In this document: in pieces, positions 23,880 through 36,140 of the stretch
How positions within the stretch are numbered: position 1 is the first letter of the stretch
Layout of the letters: each line of letters starts with the position of its first letter
Source of the DNA: Acidithiobacillus marinus
GTDB lineage: Bacteria; Pseudomonadota; Gammaproteobacteria; Acidithiobacillales; Acidithiobacillaceae
Reading direction: 5' to 3'
DNA length: 64,000 bases
Assembly: GCF_002847505.1 (NCBI RefSeq)
Contig: NZ_MXAV01000006.1
Coordinates: forward strand, 1 to 64,000
The notes under the pieces: model-generated
Database searches by the model: none
Told to the model about the DNA's origin: nothing
Seen by the model: only the letters and a program-made list of their open reading frames with translations
Made by a program: the position numbers and the translations under genes

Positions 23880-25361
23880 ATGAATGCTCAGCTCCTCAGT
23901 TATTCTATCTGGGTGCCGATTGTCGGCGGCTTGCTGGTTCTCGCCGTCGGTGACCGCCGTGCGCAGCTGGCGCGCTGGTTGGCACTGTTGGTGTCCTTGC
24001 TCGCCTTTGCCGTCACCATCCCGCTATATACCGGTTTTGATACCCACACGGCGGCCATGCAGTTCAGCGAGAGGGTGGCCTGGATTCCCTCCCTGAATAT
24101 TTACTACCACCTGGGTGTGGATGGTATTTCCCTGTGGTTTGTGCTGCTCACCAGCTTTCTGACGGTGCTGGTGGTGATCAGCTCCTGGCGTAATGTCCAG
24201 ACCCGGGTAGCGCAATTCATGGCCGCCTTCCTGATCATGGAAGGCATGATGATCGGCGTGTTCTGTGCCCTCGACGCCATTCTTTTTTATGTGTTCTGGG
24301 AAGCCATGCTGATCCCGATGTTTTTGATCATCGGCGTTTGGGGTGGGCCGCGACGGGTATATGCCACCATCAAGTTTTTTCTCTACACCTTTCTCGGCTC
24401 GGTGTTGATGTTGGTGGCCCTGCTTTACCTGTATTTCCATAGTAACAACAGTTTTGATCTGTTGGTCTATCAGCATACTCCCCTGGGAATGACCGCCCAG
24501 ATTCTTATTTTCATCGCTTTTTTTGTGGCCTTTGCGGTCAAAATTCCCATGTGGCCGGTGCATACCTGGTTGCCCGATGCCCATGTCGAGGCACCTACCG
24601 CTGGCTCGGTAGTGCTGGCGGCGATCATGCTGAAAATGGGCGCATACGGTTTTCTGCGCCTGAGTCTGCCCATTGTTCCCGATGCCAGTCATAAACTGGC
24701 CTGGCTGATGATCCTGCTGTCTCTGATTGCCATTATTTATGTGGCGCTGGTGGCGATTGTCCAGGAAGACATGAAAAAACTGGTGGCCTATTCTTCCATT
24801 GCCCACATGGGTTTTGTGACACTGGGATTTTTTGTGTTTGATAGTGTGGCCATTGAAGGCAGCATCATTCAGATGCTATCCCACGGCTTTATCAGTGCCG
24901 CCATGTTCCTGTGCATTGGCGTGCTTTACGACCGCATGCACACCCGCAACATCAGGGCTTATGGTGGGGTAGCCAATGTCATGCCGATTTTTGCCGCACT
25001 GATGATGCTTTTTGCCATGGGTAATGTCGGTTTGCCGGGTACTTCCGGCTTCGTGGGTGAATTTATGGTGGTCCTCGGCGCGTATCAGGTGAATCCCTGG
25101 TTCTCGATTCTCGCCGCTACCGGCCTGATTACCGGTGCCAGCTATACGCTGTGGTTATTTAAGAGGGCTATTTTCGGCGGTATTGTCCACCCGGAAGTCG
25201 CTGCCCTGAAGGATCTGGATCTGCGGGAAATGCTGGTGCTCGGCACCCTGGCGGCTTTCACCCTGCTGCTGGGGGTGTGGCCGGCACCTTTCCTTGATAT
25301 TGTACATAGTTCGGTACAGCATCTGGTGGCCCAGGTCGCTGTATCGAAGATACCGGCGTAG
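23880..25361 (+). CDS. nuoM: NADH-quinone oxidoreductase subunit M
   Basis: Antiporter-like pump subunit, 493 residues, about 14 helices. VFWEAMLIPMFLIIGVWGG holds the helix-5 glutamate, and VKIPMWPVHTWLPDAHVEAPTAGSVVLA the lysine and histidine of the proton path. Confidence 0.97.
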   Translation: MNAQLLSYSIWVPIVGGLLVLAVGDRRAQLARWLALLVSLLAFAVTIPLYTGFDTHTAAMQFSERVAWIPSLNIYYHLGVDGISLWFVLLTSFLTVLVVISSWRNVQTRVAQFMAAFLIMEGMMIGVFCALDAILFYVFWEAMLIPMFLIIGVWGGPRRVYATIKFFLYTFLGSVLMLVALLYLYFHSNNSFDLLVYQHTPLGMTAQILIFIAFFVAFAVKIPMWPVHTWLPDAHVEAPTAGSVVLAAIMLKMGAYGFLRLSLPIVPDASHKLAWLMILLSLIAIIYVALVAIVQEDMKKLVAYSSIAHMGFVTLGFFVFDSVAIEGSIIQMLSHGFISAAMFLCIGVLYDRMHTRNIRAYGGVANVMPIFAALMMLFAMGNVGLPGTSGFVGEFMVVLGAYQVNPWFSILAATGLITGASYTLWLFKRAIFGGIVHPEVAALKDLDLREMLVLGTLAAFTLLLGVWPAPFLDIVHSSVQHLVAQVAVSKIPA

Positions 25362-25374
25362 AAGGACTCTGCCT

Positions 25375-26832
25375 ATGAATGCTTTTCTGCTGCATTGGAC
25401 TTTCGCCATCCCGGAAATCTGGGTATTGAGCATGGCCTGCGTCGTATTACTGGCTGATTTGTACCTGGGTGAACGCCTCCGGGATGTGGCCCCGGTATTG
25501 ACGGTGCTGACTCTGCTGGGTGCTGCGGTCCTGACCTTTTTTGAAATAGGACAAAGTGGTACGGCCTTTGCCGGACAACTGCTTCTGGATCCCTTTACCA
25601 ATGTGGCCGAACTGTTCAGTTATCTGGCGGTATTGATGGTGGTCCTGTATTCCCGGCGCTATCTGATGGATCGCGGCATCTATCGGGGCGAAATTTATGT
25701 GTTGCTGCTCTTTGCCCTGCTCGGGGTCATGGTGATGGTATCAGGAGGCAGCCTGCTGACCATTTATCTCGGGCTCGAGCTGCTGGCGCTCAGTCAATAT
25801 GCCCTGGTGGCTTTCCATCGCGACAGTCTGAGCGCGACCGAAGCGGGACTGAAATATTTCGTGCTTGGCGCCTTGGCTTCAGGATTGCTCCTCTACGGTA
25901 TGTCACTGCTCTATGGTCTGACCGGAACCCTGGATGTGCGGCACATTGCCGCAGCCCTGGTCAATGTCAACAGCAGTAATCTCATTCTGGTGTTTGCCTT
26001 GGTATTTATTGTGGCGGGCATTGCCTTCAAACTGGGGGCTGCCCCTTTCCATATGTGGCTGCCGGACGTTTATCAGGGGGCCCCTACCCTGGTGACCACT
26101 TTTCTGGCCTCGGCACCTAAAATCGGGGCCTTCGCTCTGATTGTCCGGCTGCTGATAGATGGTGGTTACGGCATGTTGGAATCCTGGCAGCAGATATTCA
26201 TTGCCCTGACCCTGGTGTCCCTGGTCGTCGGCAACCTGATTGCTATCGCCCAGCAGAACCTGAAACGAATGCTCGCCTATTCAACGGTGGGACACGTGGG
26301 CTTTCTGTCACTGGGCATCGTTGCTGGAACGGCGGCTGGTTTTGCCAGTGCCTTTTTCTATACGATAGTTTACGTGTTGATGTCCCTGGCGGGTTTCGGA
26401 ATGATCCTGCTCTTGTCCCGGGCGGGCTTTGAGGCTGAACGTATTGACGATTTCAAGGGCCTGGCCCAGCGCAAGCCCTGGTATGCCTTTTTGATGCTGA
26501 TCATCATGTTTTCCATGGCCGGTGTACCGCCTACGGTGGGATTTTATGCGAAGCTCGCCGTGTTTCAGGCGGTCATCGCGGCAGGGTATGTATGGCTGGC
26601 GGTGATTGGTGTGCTGCTGGCGGTGATTGGTGCCTTCTATTATTTGCGGGTCGTGAAGGTCATGTTTTTTGATGCGCCCGATCCGGATGTGGATTCCGAA
26701 AATGCGCCGATCGTGCGGGATGATCTCGCCAGTGCTACCCTGAGTATGAACAGTCTGGCCTTACTGGTGCTGGGGATTGTGCCTGGACCGTTGATGGCCT
26801 TCTGTTTTTACGCCATGCAGGGAGTGATTTGA
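25375..26832 (+). CDS. nuoN: NADH-quinone oxidoreductase subunit N
   Basis: Third antiporter-like pump subunit, 485 residues from ATG 25375. The helix-5 motif is LGLELLALSQYALVAF and the proton channel motif FKLGAAPFHMWLPDVYQGAP. An upstream in-frame start at 25294 would lie inside nuoM and is not favoured. Followed by a four-base overlap with a DUF2818 gene. Confidence 0.97.
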   Translation: MNAFLLHWTFAIPEIWVLSMACVVLLADLYLGERLRDVAPVLTVLTLLGAAVLTFFEIGQSGTAFAGQLLLDPFTNVAELFSYLAVLMVVLYSRRYLMDRGIYRGEIYVLLLFALLGVMVMVSGGSLLTIYLGLELLALSQYALVAFHRDSLSATEAGLKYFVLGALASGLLLYGMSLLYGLTGTLDVRHIAAALVNVNSSNLILVFALVFIVAGIAFKLGAAPFHMWLPDVYQGAPTLVTTFLASAPKIGAFALIVRLLIDGGYGMLESWQQIFIALTLVSLVVGNLIAIAQQNLKRMLAYSTVGHVGFLSLGIVAGTAAGFASAFFYTIVYVLMSLAGFGMILLLSRAGFEAERIDDFKGLAQRKPWYAFLMLIIMFSMAGVPPTVGFYAKLAVFQAVIAAGYVWLAVIGVLLAVIGAFYYLRVVKVMFFDAPDPDVDSENAPIVRDDLASATLSMNSLALLVLGIVPGPLMAFCFYAMQGVI

Positions 26833-27146
26833 TGGATATGCAACAGTGGGCACTGGTCTATATTTTACTGGCTTTTGTGGCGGCGAACCTGCCCTGGCTC
26901 AGTCAACGCCTGTTTTTTGTGCGCAAAATGGCTGAGGGTAAAGCCCTCCAATGGTATCTGCTGGAATGGCTGGTCATGTACTTCATTGTCGGCCTGATTG
27001 GCATGGGTATTGAGCAAAGTCTGGATGGCAGCCTGCACGGCCAGGGTTGGGAATTCTATGTGATCGCCCTGTGCATGTTTGCCGTTTTTGCCATCCCGGG
27101 TTTTATCTGGCGCTTCAACGTGCTGCCCATGTTGCGCAGATCTTGA
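26829..27146 (+). CDS. DUF2818 family membrane protein, last gene of the nuo operon
   Basis: A 105-residue protein with three hydrophobic segments (about 7-22, 45-65, 77-97) and a charged loop RLFFVRKMAEGKALQWYLLEW. DUF2818 proteins are found directly behind nuoN in beta- and related proteobacteria, and the ATGA overlap with nuoN shows co-translation. A role in complex I assembly or stability is likely from context, but the family function is unknown. Confidence 0.85.
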   Translation: MMDMQQWALVYILLAFVAANLPWLSQRLFFVRKMAEGKALQWYLLEWLVMYFIVGLIGMGIEQSLDGSLHGQGWEFYVIALCMFAVFAIPGFIWRFNVLPMLRRS

Positions 27147-27181
27147 CCGGGGCGCCCGTAATCGGTACATTTGCGGGCTGC

Positions 27182-27256
27182 AGGCGCGTAGCTCAGGGGG
27201 AGAGCGCTACCTTGACACGGTAGAGGTCGGCGGTTCGAAACCGCCCGTGCCTACCA
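27182..27256 (+). tRNA. tRNA-Val (GAC)
   Basis: 75 bases. The acceptor AGGCGCG pairs with CGTGCCT, the D-arm is GCTCAGGGGGAGAGC, the anticodon loop TTGACAC reads GAC, and the T-arm is GGCGGTTCGAAACCGCC. CCA is encoded (27254-27256). Confidence 0.97.
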
Positions 27257-27262
27257 AATCCC

Positions 27263-27298
27263 GCACCAGAGGGAAGAATCTCTCTGGTGCTTTTTCTT
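27263..27298 (+). terminator. Intrinsic terminator between tRNA-Val and thrS
   Basis: A nine-base stem GCACCAGAG/CTCTGGTGC (27263-27271 with 27282-27290) is followed by TTTTTCTTT. It ends the nuo/tRNA-Val transcript 13 bases before the thrS start codon, so thrS must depend on readthrough or on a transcript initiating within the tRNA region. An attenuator role for thrS is possible. Confidence 0.75.
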
Positions 27299-27310
27299 TG
27301 GAGAGGGCAT

Positions 27311-29245
27311 ATGCCAGACATTCAGTTGCCAGATGGTAGTCATCGTCAGTTTCCTGAGCCCGTTACCGGGCTGGAGCTGGCGCGCACTATCGGCAGCGGC
27401 CTGGCCAAGGCCGCCGTGGCCATAAGTGTCGATGGCGTCCTCAAGGACCTCTCCACCGTCCTGGACCAGGATGGAGCCGTCGCCATCATTACCAAGGACA
27501 GCCCCGAAGGTTTGGAGGTTATCCGTCATTCCACCGCCCATCTGATGGCCCAGGCGGTGCAGTCCCTGTATCCGGGCGTGCAGGTGACCATTGGTCCGGT
27601 CATCGAAAACGGATTTTATTATGATTTTGCTGCTGAGCGCAGTTTTACCGAGGAAGACCTCGTTGCCATAGAGCGCCGGATGCGGGAGCTGGTCAAGCAG
27701 AATCTGGCTGTAGAACGCGAGGTCGTCTCCCGGGATGCGGCAATTACGCGTTTTGAAAAAATGGGTGAAGACTACAAGGTGCAGATTATCCGGGATATTC
27801 CCGCTGCGGAAGCACTGAGTCTGTATCATCAGGGTGATTTTGTGGATCTCTGTCGGGGGCCCCACGTACCCTCTACCGGTAGCCTCGGTGTGTTCAAGCT
27901 GCAACGGGTTGCCGGAGCCTACTGGCGGGGAGATTCCCGCAATCCCATGCTGCAACGCATTTATGGCACGGCCTGGGGCAGTCAGAAAGATCTGGACGCG
28001 TATTTGCAGCAACTGGCTGAAGCCGAAAAGCGCGATCATCGGCGCATTGGTACAGAACTGGAACTGTTTTCCATTCAGGAAGATGCGGGCGGCGGACTGG
28101 TCTTCTGGCATCCCATGGGCGCGCGGATTCGCCGGGTCATCGAGGACTTCTGGCGCAGTGCCCATGTGGAAGGCGGGTATGAATTGCTGTTCACGCCCCA
28201 TATTGCCCATGAGCAGCTCTGGCATACCTCCGGGCACAAGGATTTTTACGCGGAATCCATGTTTGACCCCATGCAGGACGAAGGCCAGCCCTATCAGCTC
28301 AAGCCCATGAACTGTCCATTTCATATTCTGGTTTACAAGGACAAATTACACTCCTATCGGGACTTGCCCCTGCGCTGGGCAGAGCTGGGCACCGTCTATC
28401 GCCATGAAATGTCCGGCGCGTTGCACGGCCTGATGCGGGTACGCGGCTTCACCCAGGATGATGCCCATGTATTCTGTCGTCCCGATCAGATCGAGGCCGA
28501 AATCGGCGCAGTGCTGACCCTGGTCCAGAAAATTCTCGGCACCTTTGGTTTTGATCGCTATGAAATCAATCTATCGACCCGGCCAGACCACTCGGTAGGC
28601 AGTGACGTTATCTGGGAGACGGCCACCCATGCGCTGCGCGTCGCCCTGGAACGTGCCGGTCTGGAATATCAGGTGGATGAAGGCGGTGGCGCTTTTTATG
28701 GTCCCAAAATCGATCTGAAAATTCAGGATGCCATTGGTCGCAAGTGGCAGTGCAGTACCATTCAACTGGATTTCAACCTGCCCGAACGCTTTGGCATGGA
28801 ATATGTCGCCGAAGATGGTACGCGCCAGGTGCCCATCATGATTCACCGCGCCATATTCGGTTCTGTAGAGCGTTTCTTTGGTGTACTGATTGAGCACTAC
28901 GAAGGCAAGTTCCCCCTGTGGCTGGCGCCGGTGCAGGTGGCGGTGCTGCCCATCAGCGAACATTTTGTCGCCTATGCCGATTCGGTCCGAGCGACATTGG
29001 CGAAACTCGGTCTGCGTGTCGAAACGGACTTGAGAAACGAGAAGATAGGTTATAAGATACGCGCCCACACCCTGCGCAGGGTGCCTTACATGCTGGTCGT
29101 CGGAGAACGCGAACAGGAAGCAGGTACCGTAGCGCTCAGGGATAGGAACGGTCAGGACTTGGGTTCCCATAGCGTTGCTGCGCTGGGTGCCGCTCTGCAG
29201 AAAATGGTTCAAGAGCGGCAAAATACCCTGGAGTGGCAAGGTTAG
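27311..29245 (+). CDS. thrS: Threonine--tRNA ligase
   Basis: Charges tRNA-Thr. The 644 residues show, in order, a TGS domain (1-60), the editing domain with [11 protein letters not shown], a class II catalytic core with motif 2 ([21 protein letters not shown]) and zinc-site residues in MNCPFH and HRAIFGS, and a C-terminal anticodon-binding domain. ATG 27311 with GGAGAGGG upstream is preferred to TTG 27287, which lies inside the terminator stem. First gene of thrS-infC-rpmI-rplT-pheST-ihfA. Confidence 0.97.
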   Translation: MPDIQLPDGSHRQFPEPVTGLELARTIGSGLAKAAVAISVDGVLKDLSTVLDQDGAVAIITKDSPEGLEVIRHSTAHLMAQAVQSLYPGVQVTIGPVIENGFYYDFAAERSFTEEDLVAIERRMRELVKQNLAVEREVVSRDAAITRFEKMGEDYKVQIIRDIPAAEALSLYHQGDFVDLCRGPHVPSTGSLGVFKLQRVAGAYWRGDSRNPMLQRIYGTAWGSQKDLDAYLQQLAEAEKRDHRRIGTELELFSIQEDAGGGLVFWHPMGARIRRVIEDFWRSAHVEGGYELLFTPHIAHEQLWHTSGHKDFYAESMFDPMQDEGQPYQLKPMNCPFHILVYKDKLHSYRDLPLRWAELGTVYRHEMSGALHGLMRVRGFTQDDAHVFCRPDQIEAEIGAVLTLVQKILGTFGFDRYEINLSTRPDHSVGSDVIWETATHALRVALERAGLEYQVDEGGGAFYGPKIDLKIQDAIGRKWQCSTIQLDFNLPERFGMEYVAEDGTRQVPIMIHRAIFGSVERFFGVLIEHYEGKFPLWLAPVQVAVLPISEHFVAYADSVRATLAKLGLRVETDLRNEKIGYKIRAHTLRRVPYMLVVGEREQEAGTVALRDRNGQDLGSHSVAALGAALQKMVQERQNTLEWQG

Positions 29246-29261
29246 CGAGGAGGATAAGGCG

Positions 29262-29780
29262 ATCGCGACAGAGAAAGAAGTCAATATTAATCGGGAAATT
29301 ACCGCAGCGCGGGTCCGGTTGATAGGTGTAGAGGGTGAGCAAATGGGGGTGGTTTCCTTTATGGAAGCCTTGACGGCCGCAGAAGAAGCGGATCTGGATC
29401 TGGTCGAGATCGCTCCTCAGGCGGAGCCACCCGTGTGCAGAATCATGGATTATGGCAAGTTTCGTTTTCAGGAAAGCAAGCGCCAGCATGAAGCGAAACG
29501 GCGGCAGAAGCAGACGCAGGTCAAGGAAATCAAATTCCGTCCCCGTACGGATGATGCCGATTACCAGATCAAGCTCCGTAATATCATGCGTTTTATTGAT
29601 GATGGCGACCGGGCAAAAATCACCCTGCGCTTTCGTGGCCGTGAGATGTCGCATCCGGAGTTGGGTATGGAATTGCTCAATCGGGTGGAAAAGGATTTAG
29701 CAGAAGTCGGGGTGGTTGAACAGCGGCCACGCATGGAGGGACGGCAAATGGTGATGATTGTCGCCCCACGGAAAAAATAG
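29262..29780 (+). CDS. infC: Translation initiation factor IF-3 with a probable ATC start codon
   Basis: Prevents 30S-50S association and checks the start codon. The 172-residue protein ([20 protein letters not shown] at the start) has the N-domain signature [11 protein letters not shown], the lysine-rich linker [16 protein letters not shown], and the C-domain [13 protein letters not shown]. No ATG, GTG or TTG is well placed; ATC 29262 sits eight bases after AGGAGG (29248-29253) and gives the family length. Non-canonical infC starts underlie autoregulation in E. coli (AUU), so this codon is probably functional. Confidence 0.92.
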   Translation: MATEKEVNINREITAARVRLIGVEGEQMGVVSFMEALTAAEEADLDLVEIAPQAEPPVCRIMDYGKFRFQESKRQHEAKRRQKQTQVKEIKFRPRTDDADYQIKLRNIMRFIDDGDRAKITLRFRGREMSHPELGMELLNRVEKDLAEVGVVEQRPRMEGRQMVMIVAPRKK

Positions 29781-29789
29781 GAGAACATC

Positions 29790-29987
29790 GTGCCAAAAAT
29801 GAAGAGCAATCGCGGAGCGGCCAAGCGTTTCAAACGCACCGGTTCCGGCAAGTTTAAGCATCGTCAGGCTTTTTTGAACCATATCCTGACTAAGAAAACC
29901 ACCAAGCGGAAGCGTCATCTGCGTCATACCTTGGTGACCTCGGGAAGCGATCAGGCCGCCCTGCGGCGCATGCTTCCCTACGCTTGA
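29790..29987 (+). CDS. rpmI: Large ribosomal subunit protein bL35
   Basis: 65 residues, basic, [20 protein letters not shown] at the start, [15 protein letters not shown] in the middle. Standard position between infC and rplT. Confidence 0.96.
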   Translation: MPKMKSNRGAAKRFKRTGSGKFKHRQAFLNHILTKKTTKRKRHLRHTLVTSGSDQAALRRMLPYA

Positions 29988-30005
29988 TGACAGAGGAATC
30001 GTAAC

Positions 30006-31408
<1,403 letters not shown>

Positions 31409-31420
31409 GAGCAGCAGCTT

Positions 31421-33817
31421 ATGCGTGTAAGTATTCAATGGCTTCGTGAATTATTGGATGTTTCCTGGGTTACGGCGGACATTGCTCACCGTTTGACCAT
31501 GGGCGGCATTGAAGTCGAAGCCATTGAACCGGCCGCTGTTCCTTTTCAGGGGGTCGTGGTCGGCTTCGTGAAAAGCGTCATGTCCCATCCGGAAGCCGAC
31601 AAACTCCGCATAGCGCAGGTCGATGCCGGGGATGGCGTATTGCGGACCATCGTCTGTGGTGCCGCCAATCTTGCCGAAGGGCAGAAAGTGCCATTGGCTT
31701 TACCCGGAGCAGTATTGCCGGGTGACAAGAAAATCAGTATTTCCGAGCTACGTGGGGTGCGTTCTGAAGGCATGCTCTGTGCAGCGGCTGAGCTGGGTCT
31801 GGATGATGGCAGCAGTGGTCTGCTGATGCTCGATGCCGATGCTCCGGTGGGTCAGGATCTGCGCGCCTACCTGCAGTTAGAAGATGAGATTCTGAGTCTG
31901 GGTATTACCCCGAATCGCGGAGACGCCTTGTCCATGCTGGGAGTGGCTCGGGATCTGTATGCTCTGGGTGCTGAACAACTGCAAGTCCCGGCTGTTTTGT
32001 CTGCGTCCGCCGCTGAGTGGAGCCAACTGGATGCGGCGCAAACAGCGCGAGAAGGTGATTATTTTGTGGGAGTGGATGCGGCCGCCCGCGCCGTCTGTCC
32101 CAGTTATACGGCGCTGTGGATAGACGGAGTTCCCGCGCGCTTGCCGGATCATCTGCGCGAGCGCTTGCGGCGCATGGGACAGCGCTGTATTCACCCAGTG
32201 GTGGACTTGTTGAACCTGTGGATGTTTGAGACCGGTCAACCCCTGCACGCCTTTGATGCGGATAAAGTCCGGGGTGGCCTGTGTGTACGTTGGGCGCAAG
32301 CCGGCGAAGTGCTGGATGCCCTGGACGGTCGGGATCTGGCTCTGGAGCCGGACATGCTGGTCATCGCCGACACGCAAGGACCAGTGGCATTGGCGGGTAT
32401 TATTGGTGGACGGCGGACCAGTGTGACGGATGCCACCCGTTCAATCATTCTCGAAGCTGCATTTTTCCAGCCCAAAGCGATTCAGGGGCGGGCCCGGCGC
32501 CTGTCGTTACAGACTGATGCCGCCATGCGCTATGAAAGGGGTGTCGATTATCAGCTCGCTCCCCGGCTGGCCCGGGGCGTGCTGGCACAGATGGCTACAC
32601 TCGCCCCGGTACAGTTGCGCAGTGCCCGCGCCTTTACCTTGCAGGGCAGTCTGCCGCTTCCCGCAGAAATCACCTTGCGCCAGCAGCGCCTCCAGAGGGT
32701 CATGGGGATGCCTTACGCTGCGTCAGAAGTGGAGCGGGTTTTGACCCGCCTGGGGCTGCAGATCCGTGCTGTGCCCGAGGGTTGGCAGGCCACGGTACCG
32801 AGCCATCGCTTCGATCTGCGTATTGAGGCGGATCTGATCGAAGAGGTGGGTCGCATTTACGGTTATGAACAGTTGCCGGCCCATCGCCCCCGGGGCATCT
32901 TGCAGGCCGCGTCCAGCGCCTCCACAGTAGCGCGTAGGATGCGGGATATTCTCCAGGCCCGGGATTATCACGAAGTCATTACCTACAGCTTCATCAGCCA
33001 GGAAGCCCAGAAGGACTTTGTCCCGGAAGCCGACGCCCCGGCATTGCTGAATCCCCTGTCTGCAGATCTGGCGGTCATGCGTGCCAGCCTCTGGCCGGGC
33101 TTGTTGCAGACCCTGCAATTCAACGCGAAGCGGCAGCAGGAGCGTATCCGGATTTTCGAGATGGGGCGGATATTTTCAGCCGAAGGGCAGCGTATGGTGC
33201 TGGCGGGCTGCATTGCCGGTAGCGCCGACCGCGAGAGCTGGGCACAGACGGCGAGGGATGTGGATTTTTTTGATCTGAAAGGCGATGTCGCCGCCATGCT
33301 GGCCTTATGGCCGCAAACTTCCTTTGAATTTCGGGTCTTGACCAGTGAGGTCAGCTTGCATCCTGGACAGGCGGCAGAAATTCTCGTCGGCGGACGTCGG
33401 GTCGGTATGCTGGGGGCCTTGCATCCAATACTGGCAGATCGTCATGACCTGGACAAAACCGCGTTATTCTTCTATCTGGATATGGAAATGCTGGAAGATC
33501 TGGATAATGAGCGGCATTTCGCGCCATTGTCGCCCTATCCGGCGTTGAGAAGAGATATGGCGCTGGTGATTCCTGATGCCATTGCGGCTGGCACCGTTCT
33601 GGCCGCCATGCGTCAGGAAGCCAGCGCCATCGTGCAGGAAATACGGATTTTTGATCGCTATCAGGGGGAACCCCTGCTGGCAGGGACCTACAGTCTGGCC
33701 TTTGCTTTCCTTTTGCAGGATCGGGAGCGCACCCTGACTGAGGTGGATGTACAACAGGAACTGGAGCGGATGCTCACTGCCGTGAAGCAAATCGGCTCCA
33801 TTGAACTTCGCGCATAG
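31421..33817 (+). CDS. pheT: Phenylalanine--tRNA ligase beta subunit
   Basis: The 798-residue beta subunit. Domains in order: EMAP-like tRNA-binding domain (about 40-150), B3/B4 editing domain, B5 domains with [13 protein letters not shown], a catalytic-like domain, and a C-terminal ferredoxin-fold anticodon-binding domain (about 705-798). It follows pheS by 12 bases and overlaps nothing; ihfA starts ten bases after it. Confidence 0.96.
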   Translation: MRVSIQWLRELLDVSWVTADIAHRLTMGGIEVEAIEPAAVPFQGVVVGFVKSVMSHPEADKLRIAQVDAGDGVLRTIVCGAANLAEGQKVPLALPGAVLPGDKKISISELRGVRSEGMLCAAAELGLDDGSSGLLMLDADAPVGQDLRAYLQLEDEILSLGITPNRGDALSMLGVARDLYALGAEQLQVPAVLSASAAEWSQLDAAQTAREGDYFVGVDAAARAVCPSYTALWIDGVPARLPDHLRERLRRMGQRCIHPVVDLLNLWMFETGQPLHAFDADKVRGGLCVRWAQAGEVLDALDGRDLALEPDMLVIADTQGPVALAGIIGGRRTSVTDATRSIILEAAFFQPKAIQGRARRLSLQTDAAMRYERGVDYQLAPRLARGVLAQMATLAPVQLRSARAFTLQGSLPLPAEITLRQQRLQRVMGMPYAASEVERVLTRLGLQIRAVPEGWQATVPSHRFDLRIEADLIEEVGRIYGYEQLPAHRPRGILQAASSASTVARRMRDILQARDYHEVITYSFISQEAQKDFVPEADAPALLNPLSADLAVMRASLWPGLLQTLQFNAKRQQERIRIFEMGRIFSAEGQRMVLAGCIAGSADRESWAQTARDVDFFDLKGDVAAMLALWPQTSFEFRVLTSEVSLHPGQAAEILVGGRRVGMLGALHPILADRHDLDKTALFFYLDMEMLEDLDNERHFAPLSPYPALRRDMALVIPDAIAAGTVLAAMRQEASAIVQEIRIFDRYQGEPLLAGTYSLAFAFLLQDRERTLTEVDVQQELERMLTAVKQIGSIELRA

Positions 33818-33827
33818 GGAGAAAAAA

Positions 33828-34127
33828 GTGGCTGTCACGAAAGCTGAAATTGTGGATATGTTGTTTGAAACCATGGGCCTGAACAAACGGGAAGCCAAAG
33901 GTATTGTAGAAGCCCTGTTTGATCATATCCGCGAAACCCTGGCCCAGGGCGAAGAAGTGAAACTCTCGGGTTTTGGCAACTTCACCCTGCGTGATAAAAA
34001 TCCGCGACCAGGACGTAATCCCAAAACGGGCGTCGAAATCACCATCACCGCCCGGCGGGTAGTGACTTTTCATCCGAGCCAGAAGCTCAAAGCCTACGTC
34101 AATGGTAGCGAACCAGACATCGCCTAA
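33828..34127 (+). CDS. ihfA: Integration host factor subunit alpha
   Basis: DNA-bending histone-like protein, 99 residues from GTG 33828 (AGGGAGAA upstream). [10 protein letters not shown] near the N-terminus and the DNA-inserting arm RPGRNPKTG with flanking GFGNF are characteristic. IHF is a known helper of lambda-type integration and excision, so it could serve the adjacent element. The 3' end overlaps the MerR-type gene by 26 bases. Confidence 0.95.
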   Translation: MAVTKAEIVDMLFETMGLNKREAKGIVEALFDHIRETLAQGEEVKLSGFGNFTLRDKNPRPGRNPKTGVEITITARRVVTFHPSQKLKAYVNGSEPDIA

Positions 34128-34554
34128 AGGTAAAGCGGGCAAAGAACTCGCCGCGCTGCCGGAAATTCCTGAAAAGCAGTATTTCTCCATCAGCGAGGCA
34201 TCTCTGCTTTGTGGAGTGAAAGCCCATGTGCTGCGCTACTGGGAGCAGGAGTTCCCGCAACTCAGCCCGCTGAAAAGAAAAGGGAATCGCCGCTATTATC
34301 AGCGTCATGACTTGCTTCTGGCGCGACAGATTCGCAGCCTGCTTTATGGGGAAGGTTACACCATCCACGGCGCCCGGGAACGACTCCAGAGTTTGCGCCA
34401 TGAGTCCGGCCCGGGTCACTCGGTTTCAGCGGCGCAATTGGAGCTGGAAATGGAGGATAATGCCTCTGCCGGGTTTGTGGGAGCCGCCAACCGGCTTATC
34501 TATCTGCAGACAGAGTTGGCGGCTCTGATCAAAATTTGTGCAGGAAAACATTGA
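34102..34554 (+). CDS. MerR-family transcriptional regulator
   Basis: 150 residues with a MerR winged helix at about 28-95 ([28 protein letters not shown] then [22 protein letters not shown]). There is no metal-binding cysteine set. A MerR-type gene of this kind sits between ihfA and tRNA-Pro in many proteobacteria; its effector is not known. Last core gene before the tRNA. Confidence 0.88.
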   Translation: MVANQTSPKGKAGKELAALPEIPEKQYFSISEASLLCGVKAHVLRYWEQEFPQLSPLKRKGNRRYYQRHDLLLARQIRSLLYGEGYTIHGARERLQSLRHESGPGHSVSAAQLELEMEDNASAGFVGAANRLIYLQTELAALIKICAGKH

Positions 34555-34591
34555 CCCGCTGCCTATGAAGCATTAGAGTAGCGGCTCTTAA

Positions 34592-34669
<78 letters not shown>

Positions 34670-34740
34670 TTTGTTAAGTATAATTATGATGTTATAATTT
34701 TTATATGCACAGCAGAAAAACTTTTCTGTAAACTTTCTGG

Positions 34741-35919
34741 TTATTTTCTGCAAACACGTTTCGGAAGCCCCACAGTATCCGTGACAATCCAGGGTTCCTG
34801 ATGCTTGTCCAGATAGTGCTTGGTCATCTTTTCTGATGTGTGCCCCAAGAGTTTCTGGATAGAATCGTCCGGCCATCCCGCCTGGCGGTACAGGTCCGCC
34901 CCCAATGCTCTGATCTCATGAAATGTCGGACGTTTTTCCTGTGGCGTTTTAGAATAAAAACCACACCGGTCACGTAGTTTGGAAAATTCTCTAGTGAGTT
35001 GAACAGGGTACACCGTCGTCCAGTGCTCTTTCTTGTCCAGGTATTCCCTACGTTTCTTCTTCGGATTTCGGTGAATCATCAGCGGACTCAATATCTTGTC
35101 CCTGCAGCGGTCGATGATTTCCTGCAGATCTTCTCCAATCGGCAGTAACAAACGACCAGCATCGGAGCTGTGTTCGACCTTTTTTTGACGTACCGGCAGG
35201 TAGGGAATGCCATTCTCGATTTGAATCGCATCAAAACGGTACAGGACCAGATCTTCTCGTCGTTGTAGGGTATGTAGAGCCAGATCCAGCGCGTTCTGGA
35301 ACCAGGGTTCTGCAATAGCATATATTTTTTGAAACCCCTCAAGAGTCAGTGAGGTGCGTTCCACAACATGGGTTTTCGGAATGGTCATCTCTGGTAGATT
35401 GCCTGGCCCGGTGATCCCCTTAGCTATGGCATGACGCCACACTTGAGCCAAAATGGTTCGATGAATGTTGGAGGACCGGGGCGGGCGCTTATCCAGAAAA
35501 TGCGCAACGTGCTGAAGGGTGATCACATCCCAGCGGAAATGCCCCAGCTCCTGCCGTATCGTGCCGAGTATCCAGTGATAGTCCTGGAGCGTTTTTTCGG
35601 AGAGTCCGAATCCCTTTTTTGACCGTCTGGCGGGTAATATCTGCTCCTCAAAAATAGTCAGAAAGTCCCCAATGGTGCCATGTGATTCACTGGTGATGAC
35701 GCGGCTTATCAGTTGTTGTGATTCCTGATCCTGGAGTTGTTTGGCCAGATGCGCGTTGAGTGCAATCGCCGCACTGATCGCCTTGTCTTTGTTGGTACCG
35801 AATCCCGCTCGCTTGCCATTGAGCGGGTTGCGGTAGCTGAAATAAATTTTGTTCCCTCTGACCTGCTGGCTGAGATTGGGTGGCAGTTTTTTGGATGTAG
35901 AACGTGGCCTGGGGGACAA
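34741..35919 (-). CDS. int: Lambda-type tyrosine recombinase (integrase)
   Basis: Integrates and excises the element at tRNA-Pro. The 392 residues have a lambda-Int-like arm-binding N-terminus (about 15-60, KIYFSYRNPLNGKRAGFGTNKDKA spread), a SAM-like core-binding domain (about 83-170), and a catalytic domain with R220 (QRREDL), H334-x-x-R337 (HEIR), H360 (LLGH) and nucleophile Y369 (HYL). All catalytic residues are intact. It starts two bases after the xis stop codon, so the two are co-expressed. Confidence 0.95.
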   Translation of the reverse strand: MSPRPRSTSKKLPPNLSQQVRGNKIYFSYRNPLNGKRAGFGTNKDKAISAAIALNAHLAKQLQDQESQQLISRVITSESHGTIGDFLTIFEEQILPARRSKKGFGLSEKTLQDYHWILGTIRQELGHFRWDVITLQHVAHFLDKRPPRSSNIHRTILAQVWRHAIAKGITGPGNLPEMTIPKTHVVERTSLTLEGFQKIYAIAEPWFQNALDLALHTLQRREDLVLYRFDAIQIENGIPYLPVRQKKVEHSSDAGRLLLPIGEDLQEIIDRCRDKILSPLMIHRNPKKKRREYLDKKEHWTTVYPVQLTREFSKLRDRCGFYSKTPQEKRPTFHEIRALGADLYRQAGWPDDSIQKLLGHTSEKMTKHYLDKHQEPWIVTDTVGLPKRVCRK

Positions 35920-35921
35920 AA

Positions 35922-36140
35922 TTACCCTCCGATGACTCTGGCAATCAGCTCGTTGAACTCGTTATCGTTATCATTGGGCACCATGGATTCCCATTTGTCC
36001 AGATCAATATACGTCCGGCCATTGATGATAACCCCAGGAACCAACCTATCTTTCACCCAGGAATGGACGGTACGCATATCAGGAGCGGACCCCTCCTCGA
36101 AACAGGTCTCACGGAAACGATCTGCTTTAATCAGCTTCAA
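35922..36140 (-). CDS. xis: Excisionase-like small DNA-binding protein
   Basis: 72 residues from TTG 36140 (AGGAGG six bases upstream); a TTG at 36146 gives two more residues but lies against the ribosome site. Sequence features WVKDRLVPGVIINGRTYIDLDKWE fit the winged-helix Xis fold, where a short helix-turn-helix is followed by a wing and tryptophan. Such proteins bind attP arms and turn Int towards excision. Position directly upstream of int supports the call; direct family similarity was judged by eye. Confidence 0.7.
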   Translation of the reverse strand: MKLIKADRFRETCFEEGSAPDMRTVHSWVKDRLVPGVIINGRTYIDLDKWESMVPNDNDNEFNELIARVIGG

